Source: Burkholderia pyrrocinia (GTDB taxonomy: Bacteria; Pseudomonadota; Gammaproteobacteria; Burkholderiales; Burkholderiaceae). From it: 64,000 nt of DNA. Location: the NCBI RefSeq assembly GCF_001028665.1, contig NZ_CP011503.1:1798001-1862000 (forward strand). Direction: 5' to 3'. The position numbers were made by a program, and so were the translations under genes. The notes beneath the pieces are model-generated. The model made no database searches and was not told where the DNA came from. It worked only from the letters and a program-made list of their open reading frames with translations. Positions 31,752 to 43,077 of this stretch are shown here, piece after piece; position 1 is the first letter of the stretch, and the number at the start of each line of letters is the position of its first letter.

Positions 31752-31952
31752 TTAGCTGTCGGGGCGGCCGTCCGTGCCGTCTTCTTCCGACGAAGGGCCT
31801 TCGTCGGACGTACCGCCGATCCGGTACTTTTCCGCGGCCCATGCGCCGAGGTCGAGCTGCTTGCAGCGGGCCGAACAGAACGGACGGAACTGATTTTCAG
31901 GGGTCCAGCGCACTTCGGCGCCGCACGACGGGCATTTCACAACGGTAGTCAT
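31752..31952 (-). CDS. yacG: DNA gyrase inhibitor YacG (zinc-finger protein)
   Basis: A 66-residue protein with four zinc-binding cysteines: CPSC at residues 8-11 and CSARC at about 26-30, then [14 protein letters not shown], diagnostic for YacG. E. coli YacG binds GyrB and inhibits gyrase. The acidic C-terminal tail ([12 protein letters not shown]) is also usual. The ATG at [10 protein letters not shown] is chosen over an in-frame codon seven residues earlier. It is the last gene of the zapD-yacG pair, as in E. coli (coaE-zapD-yacG). Confidence 0.92.
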   Translation of the reverse strand: MTTVVKCPSCGAEVRWTPENQFRPFCSARCKQLDLGAWAAEKYRIGGTSDEGPSSEEDGTDGRPDS

Positions 31953-31980
31953 ACGAAAGCGTCGATCCGGCACGCGGCCG

Positions 31981-32787
<807 letters not shown>

Positions 32788-32845
32788 TCACTCTCTACCC
32801 TAGCAACGCACCAATTTCGTACGCCATCACGATTGCGCTCGAGGC

Positions 32846-33454
32846 TCACTGCGCGGCGGCCGCGAACCCGAGATAGCGCTGGTGCAGTGCATCGACCTGT
32901 GCGGCGAGCGCATCGGGCGCCGTCGCGTCGTTGACGATCACGTCGTCGGCCGCCGCGAGACGGGCCTCGCGCGTCGCCTGTCTTGCGATGATCGCCTCGA
33001 CCTGCGCGCGCGTGAACCCGTTGCGCCGCATCACGCGCGCGATCTGCGTTTCGACCGGACAGTCGACCACGAGCACGCGATTGCTGCGTGACTTCCAGTT
33101 GCCCGACTCGACGAGCAGCGGCACGACGAACATCACGTACGGGCCCTGCGCTTCGCGCGCCTCGCGATCGGTTTCCGCGCGAATCAGCGGGTGCGTGATT
33201 GCCTCGAGGCGCCGGCGCGCGTCGTCGTCGCTGAAAATCAGTGCGCGCATCTTCGCGCGATCGAGCGAACCGTCCGCGGCAACGAAGCCGCGGCCGAACG
33301 CCTGTTCGATCGCAGGCATCGCGAGGCCGCCCGGCGCGGTGATGTGGTGGGCGATCAGATCGGTATCGACGAGCGATGCGCCGCGGGCGCCGAACAGGTC
33401 GGCGACGGTGGTTTTGCCGCTGCCGATGCCGCCGGTGAGTCCTACTGCGAACAT
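32846..33454 (-). CDS. coaE: Dephospho-CoA kinase
   Basis: CoaE phosphorylates dephospho-CoA in the last step of coenzyme A synthesis. The 202-residue protein has a P-loop at its N-terminus ([18 protein letters not shown]), [10 protein letters not shown] near residue 31 and HPLIRAETD near 88, and ends with a CoA-domain helix region. The ATG at MFAVGLTGG is preferred to one seven codons upstream. It begins one base after the pilD stop, so coaE is probably co-transcribed with the pilus genes. Confidence 0.94.
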   Translation of the reverse strand: MFAVGLTGGIGSGKTTVADLFGARGASLVDTDLIAHHITAPGGLAMPAIEQAFGRGFVAADGSLDRAKMRALIFSDDDARRRLEAITHPLIRAETDREAREAQGPYVMFVVPLLVESGNWKSRSNRVLVVDCPVETQIARVMRRNGFTRAQVEAIIARQATREARLAAADDVIVNDATAPDALAAQVDALHQRYLGFAAAAQ

Positions 33455-33455
33455 G

Positions 33456-34367
33456 TCAGCCTCCGAGCGCCGCATAGAAAGGGGTGCCGAAAAACAACGT
33501 CGCGACGCCGCCCGCCGCGAGGAACGGGCCGAACGGAATCGGCTCCTCGAAGCGCATGCGGCCGCGCCAAGTCGCGACGAGCCCGACGATCGCGCCCGTC
33601 ACCGCGGCGAACAGCACGACCTGCGGCAGCGCGGCCCAACCCATCCACGCGCCGAGCGCGGCGAGCAGCTTAAGGTCGCCGAAGCCGATGCCCTCGATGC
33701 CGCGCAACCATTTGAACAGCCAGTAGATCGACCACAGGAACAGGTAGCCGGCCATTGCGCCGATCACGGCCGAGCGTAGCGACGTGAACGTGCCGCCGAG
33801 ATTCAGCACGAGTCCGGCCCAGAGGAGCGGCAGCGTCATCGAATCGGGCAGGTAGCCGGTGCGGATATCGATCGCGCTCATCGCCAGCAGCGCGGCGCAC
33901 AGCGCGAAGGCGGCAAGCGCGGCAACGGTCGGGCCGAACGCGGCGAGCGAGCCGGCGGCGAGCAGCGCGCACGCGAGCTCGACGAGTGGATAACGGATGC
34001 CGATCGCGTGGCCGCAGCGGCGGCAGCGCCCGCGCAGCATCAGGTAGCTGACGAGGGGGATGTTTTCCCACGCGCGCAGCACGTGGCCGCAATGCGGGCA
34101 TGCGCTGCGCGGGTGCCACAGATCGTAGCGCGGCGGATAGCCGTCGTCGAGGGCGGTGCCGGCGTTGCCGGTCGCTTCGTCGATCTCGGCCTGCCATGCG
34201 CGCTGCATCATCACGGGCAGCCGGTGCACGACCACGTTCAGGAAGCTGCCGACGCAAAGGCCGATGACGACCGCGAACGCATACTGCAGCGCGGGCGGCA
34301 GCATCGCCAGTGCGAGCAGCGTGCTCTCGGGCGAATCGGGAACGGCGTACAGGGGCGCGGGCGTCAT
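33456..34367 (-). CDS. pilD: Prepilin peptidase / N-methyltransferase (PilD/GspO)
   Basis: PilD cleaves type IV prepilins and type II secretion pseudopilins at the inner membrane and methylates the new N-terminus. The 303-residue polytopic protein has the conserved [12 protein letters not shown] near residue 38 and a cytoplasmic domain with two CXXC pairs (CPHCGHVL and CRRCGHAI). The two catalytic aspartates are in [11 protein letters not shown] and [12 protein letters not shown] (the GxGD motif). The presence of both CXXC pairs suggests the bifunctional form. Confidence 0.93.
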   Translation of the reverse strand: MTPAPLYAVPDSPESTLLALAMLPPALQYAFAVVIGLCVGSFLNVVVHRLPVMMQRAWQAEIDEATGNAGTALDDGYPPRYDLWHPRSACPHCGHVLRAWENIPLVSYLMLRGRCRRCGHAIGIRYPLVELACALLAAGSLAAFGPTVAALAAFALCAALLAMSAIDIRTGYLPDSMTLPLLWAGLVLNLGGTFTSLRSAVIGAMAGYLFLWSIYWLFKWLRGIEGIGFGDLKLLAALGAWMGWAALPQVVLFAAVTGAIVGLVATWRGRMRFEEPIPFGPFLAAGGVATLFFGTPFYAALGG

Positions 34368-34414
34368 GAGGCTCAAGGTTCGGACTATAAAAGGCGACAG
34401 AATCGGTTGCGATG

Positions 34415-35620
34415 CTACACCACGTTGCCGAGCTGAAGGATGGGCAGGTACATCGCGATCACGAGGCCGCCGACGAGTGCGCCCAATACGATCACGATCA
34501 GCGGTTCGCCGAGCGCCGCGAGCGTATCGAGGCGCGCGTCGAGCTGGCGTTCGCACAGCGCGGCGAGGTCGGCGAGCATCGTGTCGAGCGCGCCGGTCTC
34601 CTCGGCGACGGCGATCGGTTGCACGACGTCGTCCGGAAAGCAGCCCGCCGACTGCATCGCGTCGGCAAGACGCGCGCCGCGCAGCACGCGTGCCGCGATG
34701 TGCGCGGTGGCCTGCTCGAACACCGGATGGCCGGCCGTGCGCTCGAGCGTCGCGAAGGCGTCGGCGAGCGGGACGCCGGCGCCGAGCAGCGTCGCAAGCG
34801 AGCGGCACCAGCGTGCGGCGGCGAACCGCGTGAGCGCGCTGCCCGCGAGCGGGGCGTGCAGCAGGCGCCGCGCGACCGCATGGCGCAGCGGCGCCGACCG
34901 CCGAAGCGAGTGATGGGCGGCAAACCCCGTTGCTGCAGCACCGGCCACGAGCACACCGCCCCACGCCGACAGCGCGGAGGATAGCGCAAGCAGTGCGCGG
35001 GTCGGCGCCGGCAGTGCGGTGCCGAAACCGTCGAAGATCTGCCGGAACGTCGGCACGACCCACACCATCAACGCAGCCGAGATCGCGAGTGCGAACAGGA
35101 TGACGGCTGCCGGATACGCGAGCGCGGCACGCAGCTTGCGCCACTGCGCGTCGGCGCGCTCGCGGTGTTCCGCGACCCGTGTCAGCACAATGCCGAGCGA
35201 GCCGGACGCTTCGCCGACTTCGATCAACTGGCGATACAGCGTGCCGAACTGCGTTGGGTAGCGTGCGAGCGCATCGGCGAAGCGCTGCCCGCCGACGATC
35301 TCGCGGGCGAGGCCCGCTGCGATGCGCGGTACGCCGTCGCGCGTGCGCGTACGCGCGAGCATCTCGAGTGACGGCGCGAGCGGCAGCCCGGCCTGCAGCA
35401 GGCTCGCGAGCTGGCGCGTGAAGCGCGTGATGTCCCGTGCGCCGGCTGTCGGCGGCCGGGCCGGCCCGCGGACGTCGAGCGACGTTACAGCGATGCCGTC
35501 GCGCGCGAGTGCGGCGCGCGCAGCCGCGGCGTCGAAGGCGATGATGGTTCCGTGGCGCGGCGTGCCGTCGCGGCGGCGGCCGCGCCATGCGAAGCGGGTT
35601 TCACGCGGCGCCGTGCGCAT
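34415..35620 (-). CDS. pilC: Type IV pilus / type II secretion inner-membrane platform protein (PilC/GspF)
   Basis: A 401-residue protein with two GspF domains (about residues 65-190 and 270-390). Each has the helix pattern seen in FTRQLASLLQAGLPLAPSLE and FAAARWCRSLATLLGAGVPL, with three membrane segments overall. It forms the platform on which the PilB ATPase acts. The ATG lies 2 bp after the pilB stop; a GTG two codons earlier would give a GTGA overlap. The N-terminus (RFAWRGRRRDGTPRHG) resembles the PilC start. Confidence 0.88.
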   Translation of the reverse strand: MRTAPRETRFAWRGRRRDGTPRHGTIIAFDAAAARAALARDGIAVTSLDVRGPARPPTAGARDITRFTRQLASLLQAGLPLAPSLEMLARTRTRDGVPRIAAGLAREIVGGQRFADALARYPTQFGTLYRQLIEVGEASGSLGIVLTRVAEHRERADAQWRKLRAALAYPAAVILFALAISAALMVWVVPTFRQIFDGFGTALPAPTRALLALSSALSAWGGVLVAGAAATGFAAHHSLRRSAPLRHAVARRLLHAPLAGSALTRFAAARWCRSLATLLGAGVPLADAFATLERTAGHPVFEQATAHIAARVLRGARLADAMQSAGCFPDDVVQPIAVAEETGALDTMLADLAALCERQLDARLDTLAALGEPLIVIVLGALVGGLVIAMYLPILQLGNVV

Positions 35621-35622
35621 GC

Positions 35623-36900
35623 TCACGCAGCCGGTGTAGCGGCGACGGCTTCCGCGATGCTCGTCGTGCCGTCCCGGACGCGCGCGAAGGCCGCGTCGCG
35701 CAGATTGCGCACGCCTTCGGCTGCCGCGCATTGCGCGAGTTCGCCGACGCTCGCCCGCGCGACGATGCGCTCCGCCAGCTCGGGCGATACCGGCATCGTC
35801 TGATGCAGGCCGATGCGGCCGCGATAGCCGATACCGTGACATGCGGAACAGCCGCGCGCGACGAACGGCCGCCATCCGGCTGCCAGGGCCGCGGGGTCGC
35901 AGCCGGCTTCCCGCAGCGCGCGCACCGGTGCGTCCGAGTGCACGCGGCAGGCGACGCACAAGCGCCGGACGAGGCGCTGTGCGGTGACGAGGTGCAGCGC
36001 GGCCGCGAGGTTGTATGGCGCGACGCCGATGTCGAGCAGCCGCGCGACGGCGGCCGGCGCGTCGTTCGTGTGCAGTGTCGACAGCACGAGATGGCCGGTC
36101 TGCGCGGCCTTGATCGCGACGTCGGCCGTCTCCGCGTCGCGAATCTCGCCGACCATGATGATGTCCGGATCCTGCCGCAGCAACGCGCGCAGCGCCGTCG
36201 CGAACGTGAGCCCCGCCTTTTCGGCGACACCGACCTGGCTGATGCCGTCGAGCTGGATTTCGGCCGGATCCTCGACCGTGCAGACGTTGTGCGCGTCGCG
36301 ATCGAGCATCTGCAGCGCGCAGTAGAGCGACAGCGTCTTGCCGCTGCCGGTCGGGCCCGTGACGAGCACGAGGCCGTGCGGTGCGCGTATCGCCGCCTCC
36401 ATCGCGGCCGCCTGCTGCGCGTCGAAGCCGAGGCGGGCGAGCGTGAGATCGGGCGGCAGCGTTTCGAGGCGCCGCAGCACGAGCTTCTCGCCGAACAGCG
36501 TGGGCAGCGAACTGACGCGGTAGTCGCCGCGCGTGCCGCCGTCGATCGCGATGCGCAGCCTGCCGTCCTGCGGCAGCCGCCGCTCGGCGATGTCCATGCG
36601 CGCGAGGACCTTGATTCGTGTGACGAGCGCGTCGCGCAGGTGCAGGGGCGGCCGCGCATGTTCGTGCAGCACGCCGTCGATGCGCAGCCGGATGCGCCAG
36701 CCGGCTTCGAACGGTTCGACGTGGATGTCGGATGCGTCGCGCACGCGTGCCGCGTGAAGCGTGTCGGTCAGCAGCCGCACGGCCGGTGCGTCGTCGAGCT
36801 GGGCCGCGTCGAGCGCGGGTGGTGCGGCGGCGGGCGACGCATCGGAGTGGACGGGCGTCGGCTGCGTGCGCAGCGGCGCCCCGGGAGGAGGGAAATGCAT
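35623..36900 (-). CDS. pilB: Type IV pilus / type II secretion assembly ATPase (PilB/GspE)
   Basis: A 425-residue secretion ATPase. Walker A is VTGPTGSGKTLSLYCAL near residue 181, the Asp box is QDPDIIMVGEIRDAETADVA near 243, the His box is GHLVLSTLHTNDAPA, and a zinc-binding CXXC set (CVAC and CSACHGIGYRG) lies near 320-360. It is shorter than E. coli GspE (about 490) or PilB (about 560) because most of the N-terminal N1 domain is absent. Upstream codons overlap the gap after the CorC-type gene and do not restore that domain. Which pilus or secretion system it serves is not shown here, since no pilin or secretin gene is nearby. Confidence 0.88.
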   Translation of the reverse strand: MHFPPPGAPLRTQPTPVHSDASPAAAPPALDAAQLDDAPAVRLLTDTLHAARVRDASDIHVEPFEAGWRIRLRIDGVLHEHARPPLHLRDALVTRIKVLARMDIAERRLPQDGRLRIAIDGGTRGDYRVSSLPTLFGEKLVLRRLETLPPDLTLARLGFDAQQAAAMEAAIRAPHGLVLVTGPTGSGKTLSLYCALQMLDRDAHNVCTVEDPAEIQLDGISQVGVAEKAGLTFATALRALLRQDPDIIMVGEIRDAETADVAIKAAQTGHLVLSTLHTNDAPAAVARLLDIGVAPYNLAAALHLVTAQRLVRRLCVACRVHSDAPVRALREAGCDPAALAAGWRPFVARGCSACHGIGYRGRIGLHQTMPVSPELAERIVARASVGELAQCAAAEGVRNLRDAAFARVRDGTTSIAEAVAATPAA

Positions 36901-36983
36901 GTGAGCCGGCGCGCAGGCCGCCTGTTGAACGTGACCTGCAGATGGTCGCGCGTCGCGGGCGGCGCCGGCAGTCGGCCGTTCGG

Positions 36984-38267
36984 CTAGCGCAGGGCGGTGC
37001 GCGTGCCGCGCGGCTTGAAGAGCTTGACGGTGCGCACGGCCTGGTCGTCGCTGCGCATCACCTCGAGCATCACGTCGCCGATTTTCAGGCACACATCGTC
37101 TTCCGGAATTTCCTCGAGGACTTCGAGAATCAGCCCGTTCAGCGTCTTCGGCCCGTTGGTCGGCAGCTTCAGGTGCAGCCAGCGGTTCAGTTCGCGCAGC
37201 GGCATGCCGGCCGAGACGATGCATTCACCGTTCTCGTCCCAGCCGCCCGCGCGTTCGCTGCGCGGCATCGACGTCGTGAATTCGCCGATCAGCTCCTCGA
37301 TGATGTCTTCGGGCGTGACGAGCCCTTCGAGCTCGCCGTATTCGTTGACGACGAGCGCGGTACGCTGCCGGGTCTCCTGGAAATACTGGAGCTGCTGAAC
37401 CACCGGCGTGCCCGATGGCACATAGTACGGTTCGGCGAGCAGCGAGCGCAGCGTTTCGCGGTCGAACTCCTGGTTGTGCAGCGCGGTCAGCGTCTTGCGC
37501 ACGTGCAGCACGCCGAGCACCTTGTCGATGTCGCCCTCGTAGACGACGAGCCGGTTGTGATAGCAGGTTTCGAGCTCGTGCAGGATGTCGTCGAGAGGCG
37601 CGTAGAAGTTGAGCGACTCGATCTGGCGGCGCGGCACCATCACGTCGTCGACCGTGATGTTCTCGAGGTCGAACAGGTTGAGCAGGATGCTGCGGTGCTT
37701 GGTCGGCATGAAACTGCTCGACTCGAGCACGATGGCCCGCAACTCGTCGGCCGACATCCGCTGGTCGCGGCCCTTCTTCGTGTTGATGCGCAGCACCCAT
37801 AGCACGCCGTTCGCGAGTGCGTTGACGAACCAGACGACCGGCTTGAACACACGCATCAACGGCGCGATCACGAGGCTCGCGGGCAAGGCGATGCGCTCGG
37901 GGAAGGTTGCGCCGACGATCTTCGGTGCGATTTCCGCGAACACGATGATCAGGAACGCGACGATGCCGGTCGCGATCGACAGCGCGAGGTTGTTGCGGCC
38001 GAACGTATGGAGTGCGAGCGACGTCGTCAGGACCGGGATGATCGTGTTGAACAGGTTGTTGCCGATCAGGATCACGCTGAGCAGCAGGTCAGTACGCGTG
38101 AGTAGCCCCTGGGTGGTCTTCGCGCCGAGCGCACCCTGGCCGGCGAGATGCTTCAGCCGATGGCGATTGAGCGCCATCATCGCAGTCTCGGAAATGGAAA
38201 AGAAGCTGGAACAGAGGAGAAGCAGGAAGACGGCGCCGATTTGCGCCCATAAGGGAATTTGGTCCAC
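36984..38267 (-). CDS. HlyC/CorC-family transporter (CNNM/DUF21 with CBS pair)
   Basis: A 427-residue inner-membrane protein: an N-terminal DUF21/CNNM domain with about four helices (starting VDQIPLWAQIGAVFLLLLCS, including SETAMMALNRHRLKHLA), two CBS domains (about 205-325) and a C-terminal CorC/HlyC transporter-associated domain (GECIVSAGMPLRELNRWL). Homologues include magnesium/cobalt efflux proteins such as YtfL, YfjD and MpfA. The GTG start is chosen because upstream codons run into the tRNA terminator. Substrate is not determined. Confidence 0.87.
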   Translation of the reverse strand: MDQIPLWAQIGAVFLLLLCSSFFSISETAMMALNRHRLKHLAGQGALGAKTTQGLLTRTDLLLSVILIGNNLFNTIIPVLTTSLALHTFGRNNLALSIATGIVAFLIIVFAEIAPKIVGATFPERIALPASLVIAPLMRVFKPVVWFVNALANGVLWVLRINTKKGRDQRMSADELRAIVLESSSFMPTKHRSILLNLFDLENITVDDVMVPRRQIESLNFYAPLDDILHELETCYHNRLVVYEGDIDKVLGVLHVRKTLTALHNQEFDRETLRSLLAEPYYVPSGTPVVQQLQYFQETRQRTALVVNEYGELEGLVTPEDIIEELIGEFTTSMPRSERAGGWDENGECIVSAGMPLRELNRWLHLKLPTNGPKTLNGLILEVLEEIPEDDVCLKIGDVMLEVMRSDDQAVRTVKLFKPRGTRTALR

Positions 38268-38369
38268 GCGTCGGAAAGGGCAGTGAAGGACAGGGATGGA
38301 GGGAATATAGCAGAGGCCGGCGACCGCGATGTGTCGTGCGCGACACGATGGGCCCGCAGCGGCTGGACG

Positions 38370-38402
38370 AAAAAAAACCGTGCACATGGTGCACGGTTTT
38401 TT
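38370..38402 (-). terminator. Intrinsic terminator of tRNA-Pro
   Basis: ACCGTGCAC and GTGCACGGT form a perfect 9-bp stem with a three-base loop, flanked by A and T runs. It lies just after the tRNA on the minus strand and before the CorC-type gene. Confidence 0.88.
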
Positions 38403-38409
38403 ACAAATC

Positions 38410-38486
38410 TGGTCGGGGTGAGAGGATTCGAACCTCCGGCCTCTACGTCCCGAACGTAGCGCTCTACCAGGCTAAGCTACACCCCG
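38410..38486 (-). tRNA. tRNA-Pro (anticodon CGG)
   Basis: On the minus strand a 77-nt cloverleaf begins CGGGGTGTAGC and ends CACCCCGACCA, so the CCA end is encoded. The acceptor stem CGGGGTG/CACCCCG is perfect. The anticodon stem CTACG/CGTAG encloses the loop TTCGGGA with CGG at 34-36, and the T-arm loop TTCGAAT is present. It decodes CCG, a frequent proline codon in this GC-rich genome. Confidence 0.96.
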
Positions 38487-38601
38487 ATTTGGACTCTTCC
38501 GATTTCGTAGTCTTCTTCAAGACCGCTGCGTCGTCGAGCAAGAACATAACTATAACGACGTTTCTTCGAAAATGGAATACCTTGGCGAAGAAATTTTTCG
38601 A

Positions 38602-38661
38602 GACACGGGAATCGCACCGTGTCGAACGTGCGTCGTCGCAGCAGTGCCGACGACGCACGTT
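38602..38661 (-). terminator. Two tandem stem-loops after ispB
   Basis: AACGTGCGTCGTCG at 38625-38638 pairs perfectly with 38648-38661 (14 bp). A second stem, GACACGG/CCGTGTC (38602-38623), directly adjoins it. The pair starts 7 bases after the ispB stop codon on the minus strand. There is no clear U tract, so it may be a weak terminator, an mRNA 3'-end stabiliser or a processing site. Confidence 0.45.
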
Positions 38662-38667
38662 ATGCGT

Positions 38668-39663
38668 TTACGACTGTCGCGACGTCGAGTACGAGCACAG
38701 CGCGAGCAGGCTCTCCTTGTAGATCGAATCGGGAAACGCGGCGATCGCTGCCGCGGCCGCCTGCGCTTCCTGACGTGCGCATTCGAGCGTGTGATCCAGC
38801 GCGCCCGAGCGCGTGATCGCTTCGAAAATCGTGTCGAAGCGATCGGTGCCGCCTTGCTCGATCGCCTCGCGTGCAAGCGCCGACTGTTCGGGCGTGCCGC
38901 GTTCGATCAGATAGATGAGCGGCAACGTCGGCTTGCCTTCACGCAGGTCGTCGCCGGCATTCTTGCCCATCGCCTCGACGGTGCCCGCGTAGTCGAGCCA
39001 GTCGTCCATGATCTGGAACGCGGTGCCGATCCGGCGGCCGTATTCGGCGGCGGCGGCTTCGGTCGGCGCATCGGCGCCTGCGAGCACCGCGCCGAGGCGT
39101 GCCGACGCCTCGAACAGCTTGGCCGTCTTGTAGCGGATCACCTGCATGTAGCGCGTTTCGTCGACGTCCGCGTCGTGCATGTTGAGGAGCTGCAGCACCT
39201 CGCCTTCGGAAATGATCGTCGTCGCTTCCGACAGGATCTCCATCACGCGCATCTTGCCGACGCCGACCATCATCTCGAACGAGCGCGAATAGAGGTAGTC
39301 GCCTACCAGTACGCTCGCCGCGTTGCCGAACAGCGCGTTGGCGGTCTGGCGGCCGCGGCGCAGCTCGGATTCGTCGACGACGTCGTCATGCAGCAGCGTG
39401 GCCGTGTGGATGAACTCGACGACGGCGGCCAGCACGTGCCGCTGGTGCGACGTTTCGCCGAGCGCGCCGGCGACGAGCAGCAGCAACGCCGGACGCAGCC
39501 GCTTGCCGCCCGCGCCGATGATGTACTCGGCGATCTGGTTGATCAGCAGCACGTCGGACGCGAGGCTTTGCCGGATAACGCGATTCACCTGCTCCATGTC
39601 GCTGGTGATCGGGGCGAGCAGGTGGGCGGCGCTGAGGGTGGGGGAGGCGGTGGACGACGACAT
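38668..39663 (-). CDS. ispB: Octaprenyl-diphosphate synthase (polyprenyl synthetase)
   Basis: IspB elongates farnesyl diphosphate with isopentenyl units to make the ubiquinone side chain. The 331-residue trans-prenyltransferase has the first aspartate-rich motif LLHDDVVDESELRRG near residue 89 and the second in FQIMDDWLDYAG near 216, with GGKRLRPALLLL near 52. Chain length (eight in Burkholderia ubiquinone-8) is inferred. It is divergent from rplU, a pairing also found in E. coli. Its product supports the Coq7 pathway at 5.1 kb. Confidence 0.93.
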   Translation of the reverse strand: MSSSTASPTLSAAHLLAPITSDMEQVNRVIRQSLASDVLLINQIAEYIIGAGGKRLRPALLLLVAGALGETSHQRHVLAAVVEFIHTATLLHDDVVDESELRRGRQTANALFGNAASVLVGDYLYSRSFEMMVGVGKMRVMEILSEATTIISEGEVLQLLNMHDADVDETRYMQVIRYKTAKLFEASARLGAVLAGADAPTEAAAAEYGRRIGTAFQIMDDWLDYAGTVEAMGKNAGDDLREGKPTLPLIYLIERGTPEQSALAREAIEQGGTDRFDTIFEAITRSGALDHTLECARQEAQAAAAAIAAFPDSIYKESLLALCSYSTSRQS

Positions 39664-39789
39664 GATGATCGAATTGGGTGATGCCGCGGATTATAAGTCG
39701 AATCCGAGATCTCCCGGTCTGTCGCACGCGCCGCCGCAGCGATTTTGGCCGTCCGGCAGAGGCCCGCGCGCGGCAATCGTCGATCGGTT

Positions 39790-39818
39790 TTGACTTCGGT
39801 GCTAACCCCATGTATAAT
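39790..39818 (+). promoter_or_regulatory. Strong promoter of rplU-rpmA
   Basis: TTGACT (39790-39795) and TATAAT (39813-39818) are separated by exactly 17 bp, nearly consensus. Transcription would start about 50 nt before the rplU ATG, as expected for a ribosomal-protein operon. Confidence 0.85.
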
Positions 39819-39873
39819 CACGTGTTTTCCGCGCGTGGTGTGCGGAAAATTTGGATCCAGAGTGAGGTTCTCA

Positions 39874-40185
39874 ATGTACGCGGTCATAAAAACCGGCGGC
39901 AAGCAGTACAAGGTTGCCGTTGGCGAAAAACTCAAAGTAGAACAGATACCGGCTGACATTGACGCTGAAATCACGCTCGACCAGGTTCTCGCAGTGGGCG
40001 AAGGCGAATCGATTAAGTTCGGTACGCCGCTGGTCAGTGGGGCTTCCGTCAAGGCCACCGTTGTGTCGCACGGTCGTCATGCCAAGGTCACCATCTTCAA
40101 GATGCGTCGCCGGAAGCACTACCAAAAGCACGGCGGCCACCGCCAGAACTACACTGAGCTGCGCATCGACGCGATCAACGCGTAA
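39874..40185 (+). CDS. rplU: 50S ribosomal protein L21
   Basis: A 103-residue protein of the large subunit that binds 23S rRNA. It begins [20 protein letters not shown] and carries the conserved C-terminal [20 protein letters not shown]. The ATG chosen is preceded by AGTGAGG. It forms an operon with rpmA 24 bp downstream, transcribed from the near-consensus promoter at 39790. Confidence 0.98.
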   Translation: MYAVIKTGGKQYKVAVGEKLKVEQIPADIDAEITLDQVLAVGEGESIKFGTPLVSGASVKATVVSHGRHAKVTIFKMRRRKHYQKHGGHRQNYTELRIDAINA

Positions 40186-40209
40186 GCGCCTCGGTAAAGG
40201 AGCAATCAG

Positions 40210-40473
40210 ATGGCACACAAAAAGGCAGGCGGCTCTTCCCGGAACGGCCGCGACTCCGAGTCGAAACGTCTCGGCGTGAAGGTGTACGGCGGCCAGGCAA
40301 TCAATGCCGGCGGCATCATCGTGCGTCAGCGCGGCACGCGCATGCACGCAGGCGAGAACGTCGGCATGGGCAAGGATCACACCCTGTTCGCGCTGGTCGA
40401 CGGTCACGTGAAGTTCGCGACGAAGGGCGCGGACAAGAAGCATCTGGTCATCGTTGTCCCGGCGGCTGCCTAA
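40210..40473 (+). CDS. rpmA: 50S ribosomal protein L27
   Basis: An 87-residue protein whose N-terminal tail ([21 protein letters not shown]) reaches the peptidyl-transferase centre. The conserved [21 protein letters not shown] follows. No N-terminal extension of the Firmicute cleaved type is present. AAAGGAG precedes the ATG. An intrinsic terminator follows 27 bases after the stop. Confidence 0.98.
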
Positions 40474-40500
40474 CCAGGCACCCACGGGCTTCGTAGCCGA

Positions 40501-40533
40501 AAGGCCCCGCAGTCTTCGCGGGGCCTTTTTTTA
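40501..40533 (+). terminator. Intrinsic terminator of rplU-rpmA
   Basis: A perfect 10-bp stem AAGGCCCCGC/GCGGGGCCTT with a seven-base loop precedes a run of T residues. It separates rpmA from obgE, so obgE probably has its own promoter or is reached by readthrough. Confidence 0.92.
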
Positions 40534-40656
40534 TTTGGCCGCCGGGCGCATGTGCGCTCCGGCGACCGTCGCGCAACCGGCGTACGATCGGCCGAACGGC
40601 AGATTGTTCAAGCGCGCCGGCGCGCGGCACAATAGTGGAAATACTGGGCGGAGTGA

Positions 40657-41772
<1,116 letters not shown>

Positions 41773-41862
41773 GCGGTTCCGGAACGCGCCGGGCGTGCCG
41801 CCCGGCGTCGGCGTTCAATCGCGCCCGGCCGGGCAGGCATCAGATACAGGAGACAGTGCAGG

Positions 41863-42981
41863 ATGCGTTCGATCATCGCGGATTCGAAGCGATTGGTGGT
41901 GAAGGTGGGCTCCAGCCTCGTGACCAACGACGGCAAAGGGCTCGATCATGCTGCAATCGGCCGCTGGGCTGCCCAGATCGCCGCACTGCGCGCTCAGGGC
42001 AAGGAAGTCGTGCTCGTCAGTTCGGGTGCAATTGCCGAAGGGATGCAGCGGCTCGGCTGGAGCAAGCGACCGCGGGAAATCGACGAGCTGCAGGCCGCCG
42101 CCGCAGTCGGCCAGATGGGGCTCGCGCAGGTCTATGAGAGCCGCTTCACCGAACACGACATCCGCACCGCGCAGATCCTGCTCACGCACGCCGACCTGGC
42201 GGACCGCGAGCGCTACCTGAATGCGCGCTCGACGCTGCTCACGCTACTGCGGCTCGGCGTTGTCCCGATCATCAACGAGAACGACACGGTCGTTACCGAC
42301 GAAATCAAGTTCGGCGACAACGATACACTCGGTGCGCTCGTCGCGAACCTGATCGAAGGCGATGCGCTGATCATCCTGACCGACCAGTCGGGGCTGTTTA
42401 CGGCGGATCCGCGCAAGGATCCGAACGCGACGCTCGTTGCCGAGGCCAACGCGGGCGCGCCGGAACTCGAGGCGATGGCGGGCGGCGCGGGCTCGAGCCT
42501 CGGCCGCGGCGGGATGCTGACGAAGATCCTCGCGGCGAAGCGTGCGGCGCACAGCGGCGCGAACACCGTGATCGCGAGCGGCCGGGAGTCAGACGTGCTC
42601 GTGCGTCTGGCGGCCGGCGAGGCGATCGGCACGCAACTGATCGCGCGTACGGCGCGGATGGCGGCGCGCAAGCAATGGATGGCCGACCACCTGCAGGTGC
42701 GCGGCCATGTCGTGATCGACGCGGGCGCGGTCGAGAAACTGACGGCTGGCGGCAAGAGCCTGCTGCCGATCGGCGTGACCGACGTGCAGGGCGCGTTCGC
42801 GCGCGGCGAGGTGATCGCGTGTGTCGGCCCCGACGGGCGCGAAGTGGCGCGCGGGCTGACGAACTACAGCAGCTCGGAAACGAAGCTGATTCAGCGCAAG
42901 CCGAGCGGCGAGATCGAGAGCGTGCTCGGCTACATGTTGGAGCCTGAATTGATCCACCGCGACAACCTCGTGCTGGTGTGA
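41863..42981 (+). CDS. proB: Glutamate 5-kinase
   Basis: ProB phosphorylates glutamate in the first step of proline synthesis and is feedback-inhibited by proline. The 372-residue protein has an amino-acid kinase domain ([11 protein letters not shown] near residue 9, [14 protein letters not shown] near 50, [18 protein letters not shown] near 137) and a C-terminal PUA domain (about 280-360). Length matches E. coli ProB (367). An intrinsic terminator shared with the converging gene follows. Confidence 0.95.
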   Translation: MRSIIADSKRLVVKVGSSLVTNDGKGLDHAAIGRWAAQIAALRAQGKEVVLVSSGAIAEGMQRLGWSKRPREIDELQAAAAVGQMGLAQVYESRFTEHDIRTAQILLTHADLADRERYLNARSTLLTLLRLGVVPIINENDTVVTDEIKFGDNDTLGALVANLIEGDALIILTDQSGLFTADPRKDPNATLVAEANAGAPELEAMAGGAGSSLGRGGMLTKILAAKRAAHSGANTVIASGRESDVLVRLAAGEAIGTQLIARTARMAARKQWMADHLQVRGHVVIDAGAVEKLTAGGKSLLPIGVTDVQGAFARGEVIACVGPDGREVARGLTNYSSSETKLIQRKPSGEIESVLGYMLEPELIHRDNLVLV

Positions 42982-43008
42982 TTGCCCGTTCCGGTTCAGG
43001 TAGCCAAA

Positions 43009-43038
43009 TAAAAAAGCCCGCGTGACGCGGGCTTTTTT
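43009..43038. terminator. Bidirectional terminator between proB and the CNP1-like gene
   Basis: AAAAAGCCCGCG and CGCGGGCTTTTT form a perfect 12-bp stem with a TGA loop. A and T runs on the two sides let it stop transcripts from both converging genes. Confidence 0.92.
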
Positions 43039-43077
43039 CATGCGGCGGGGCGGGCAGGCGGCCCGTACCGTACGCCG

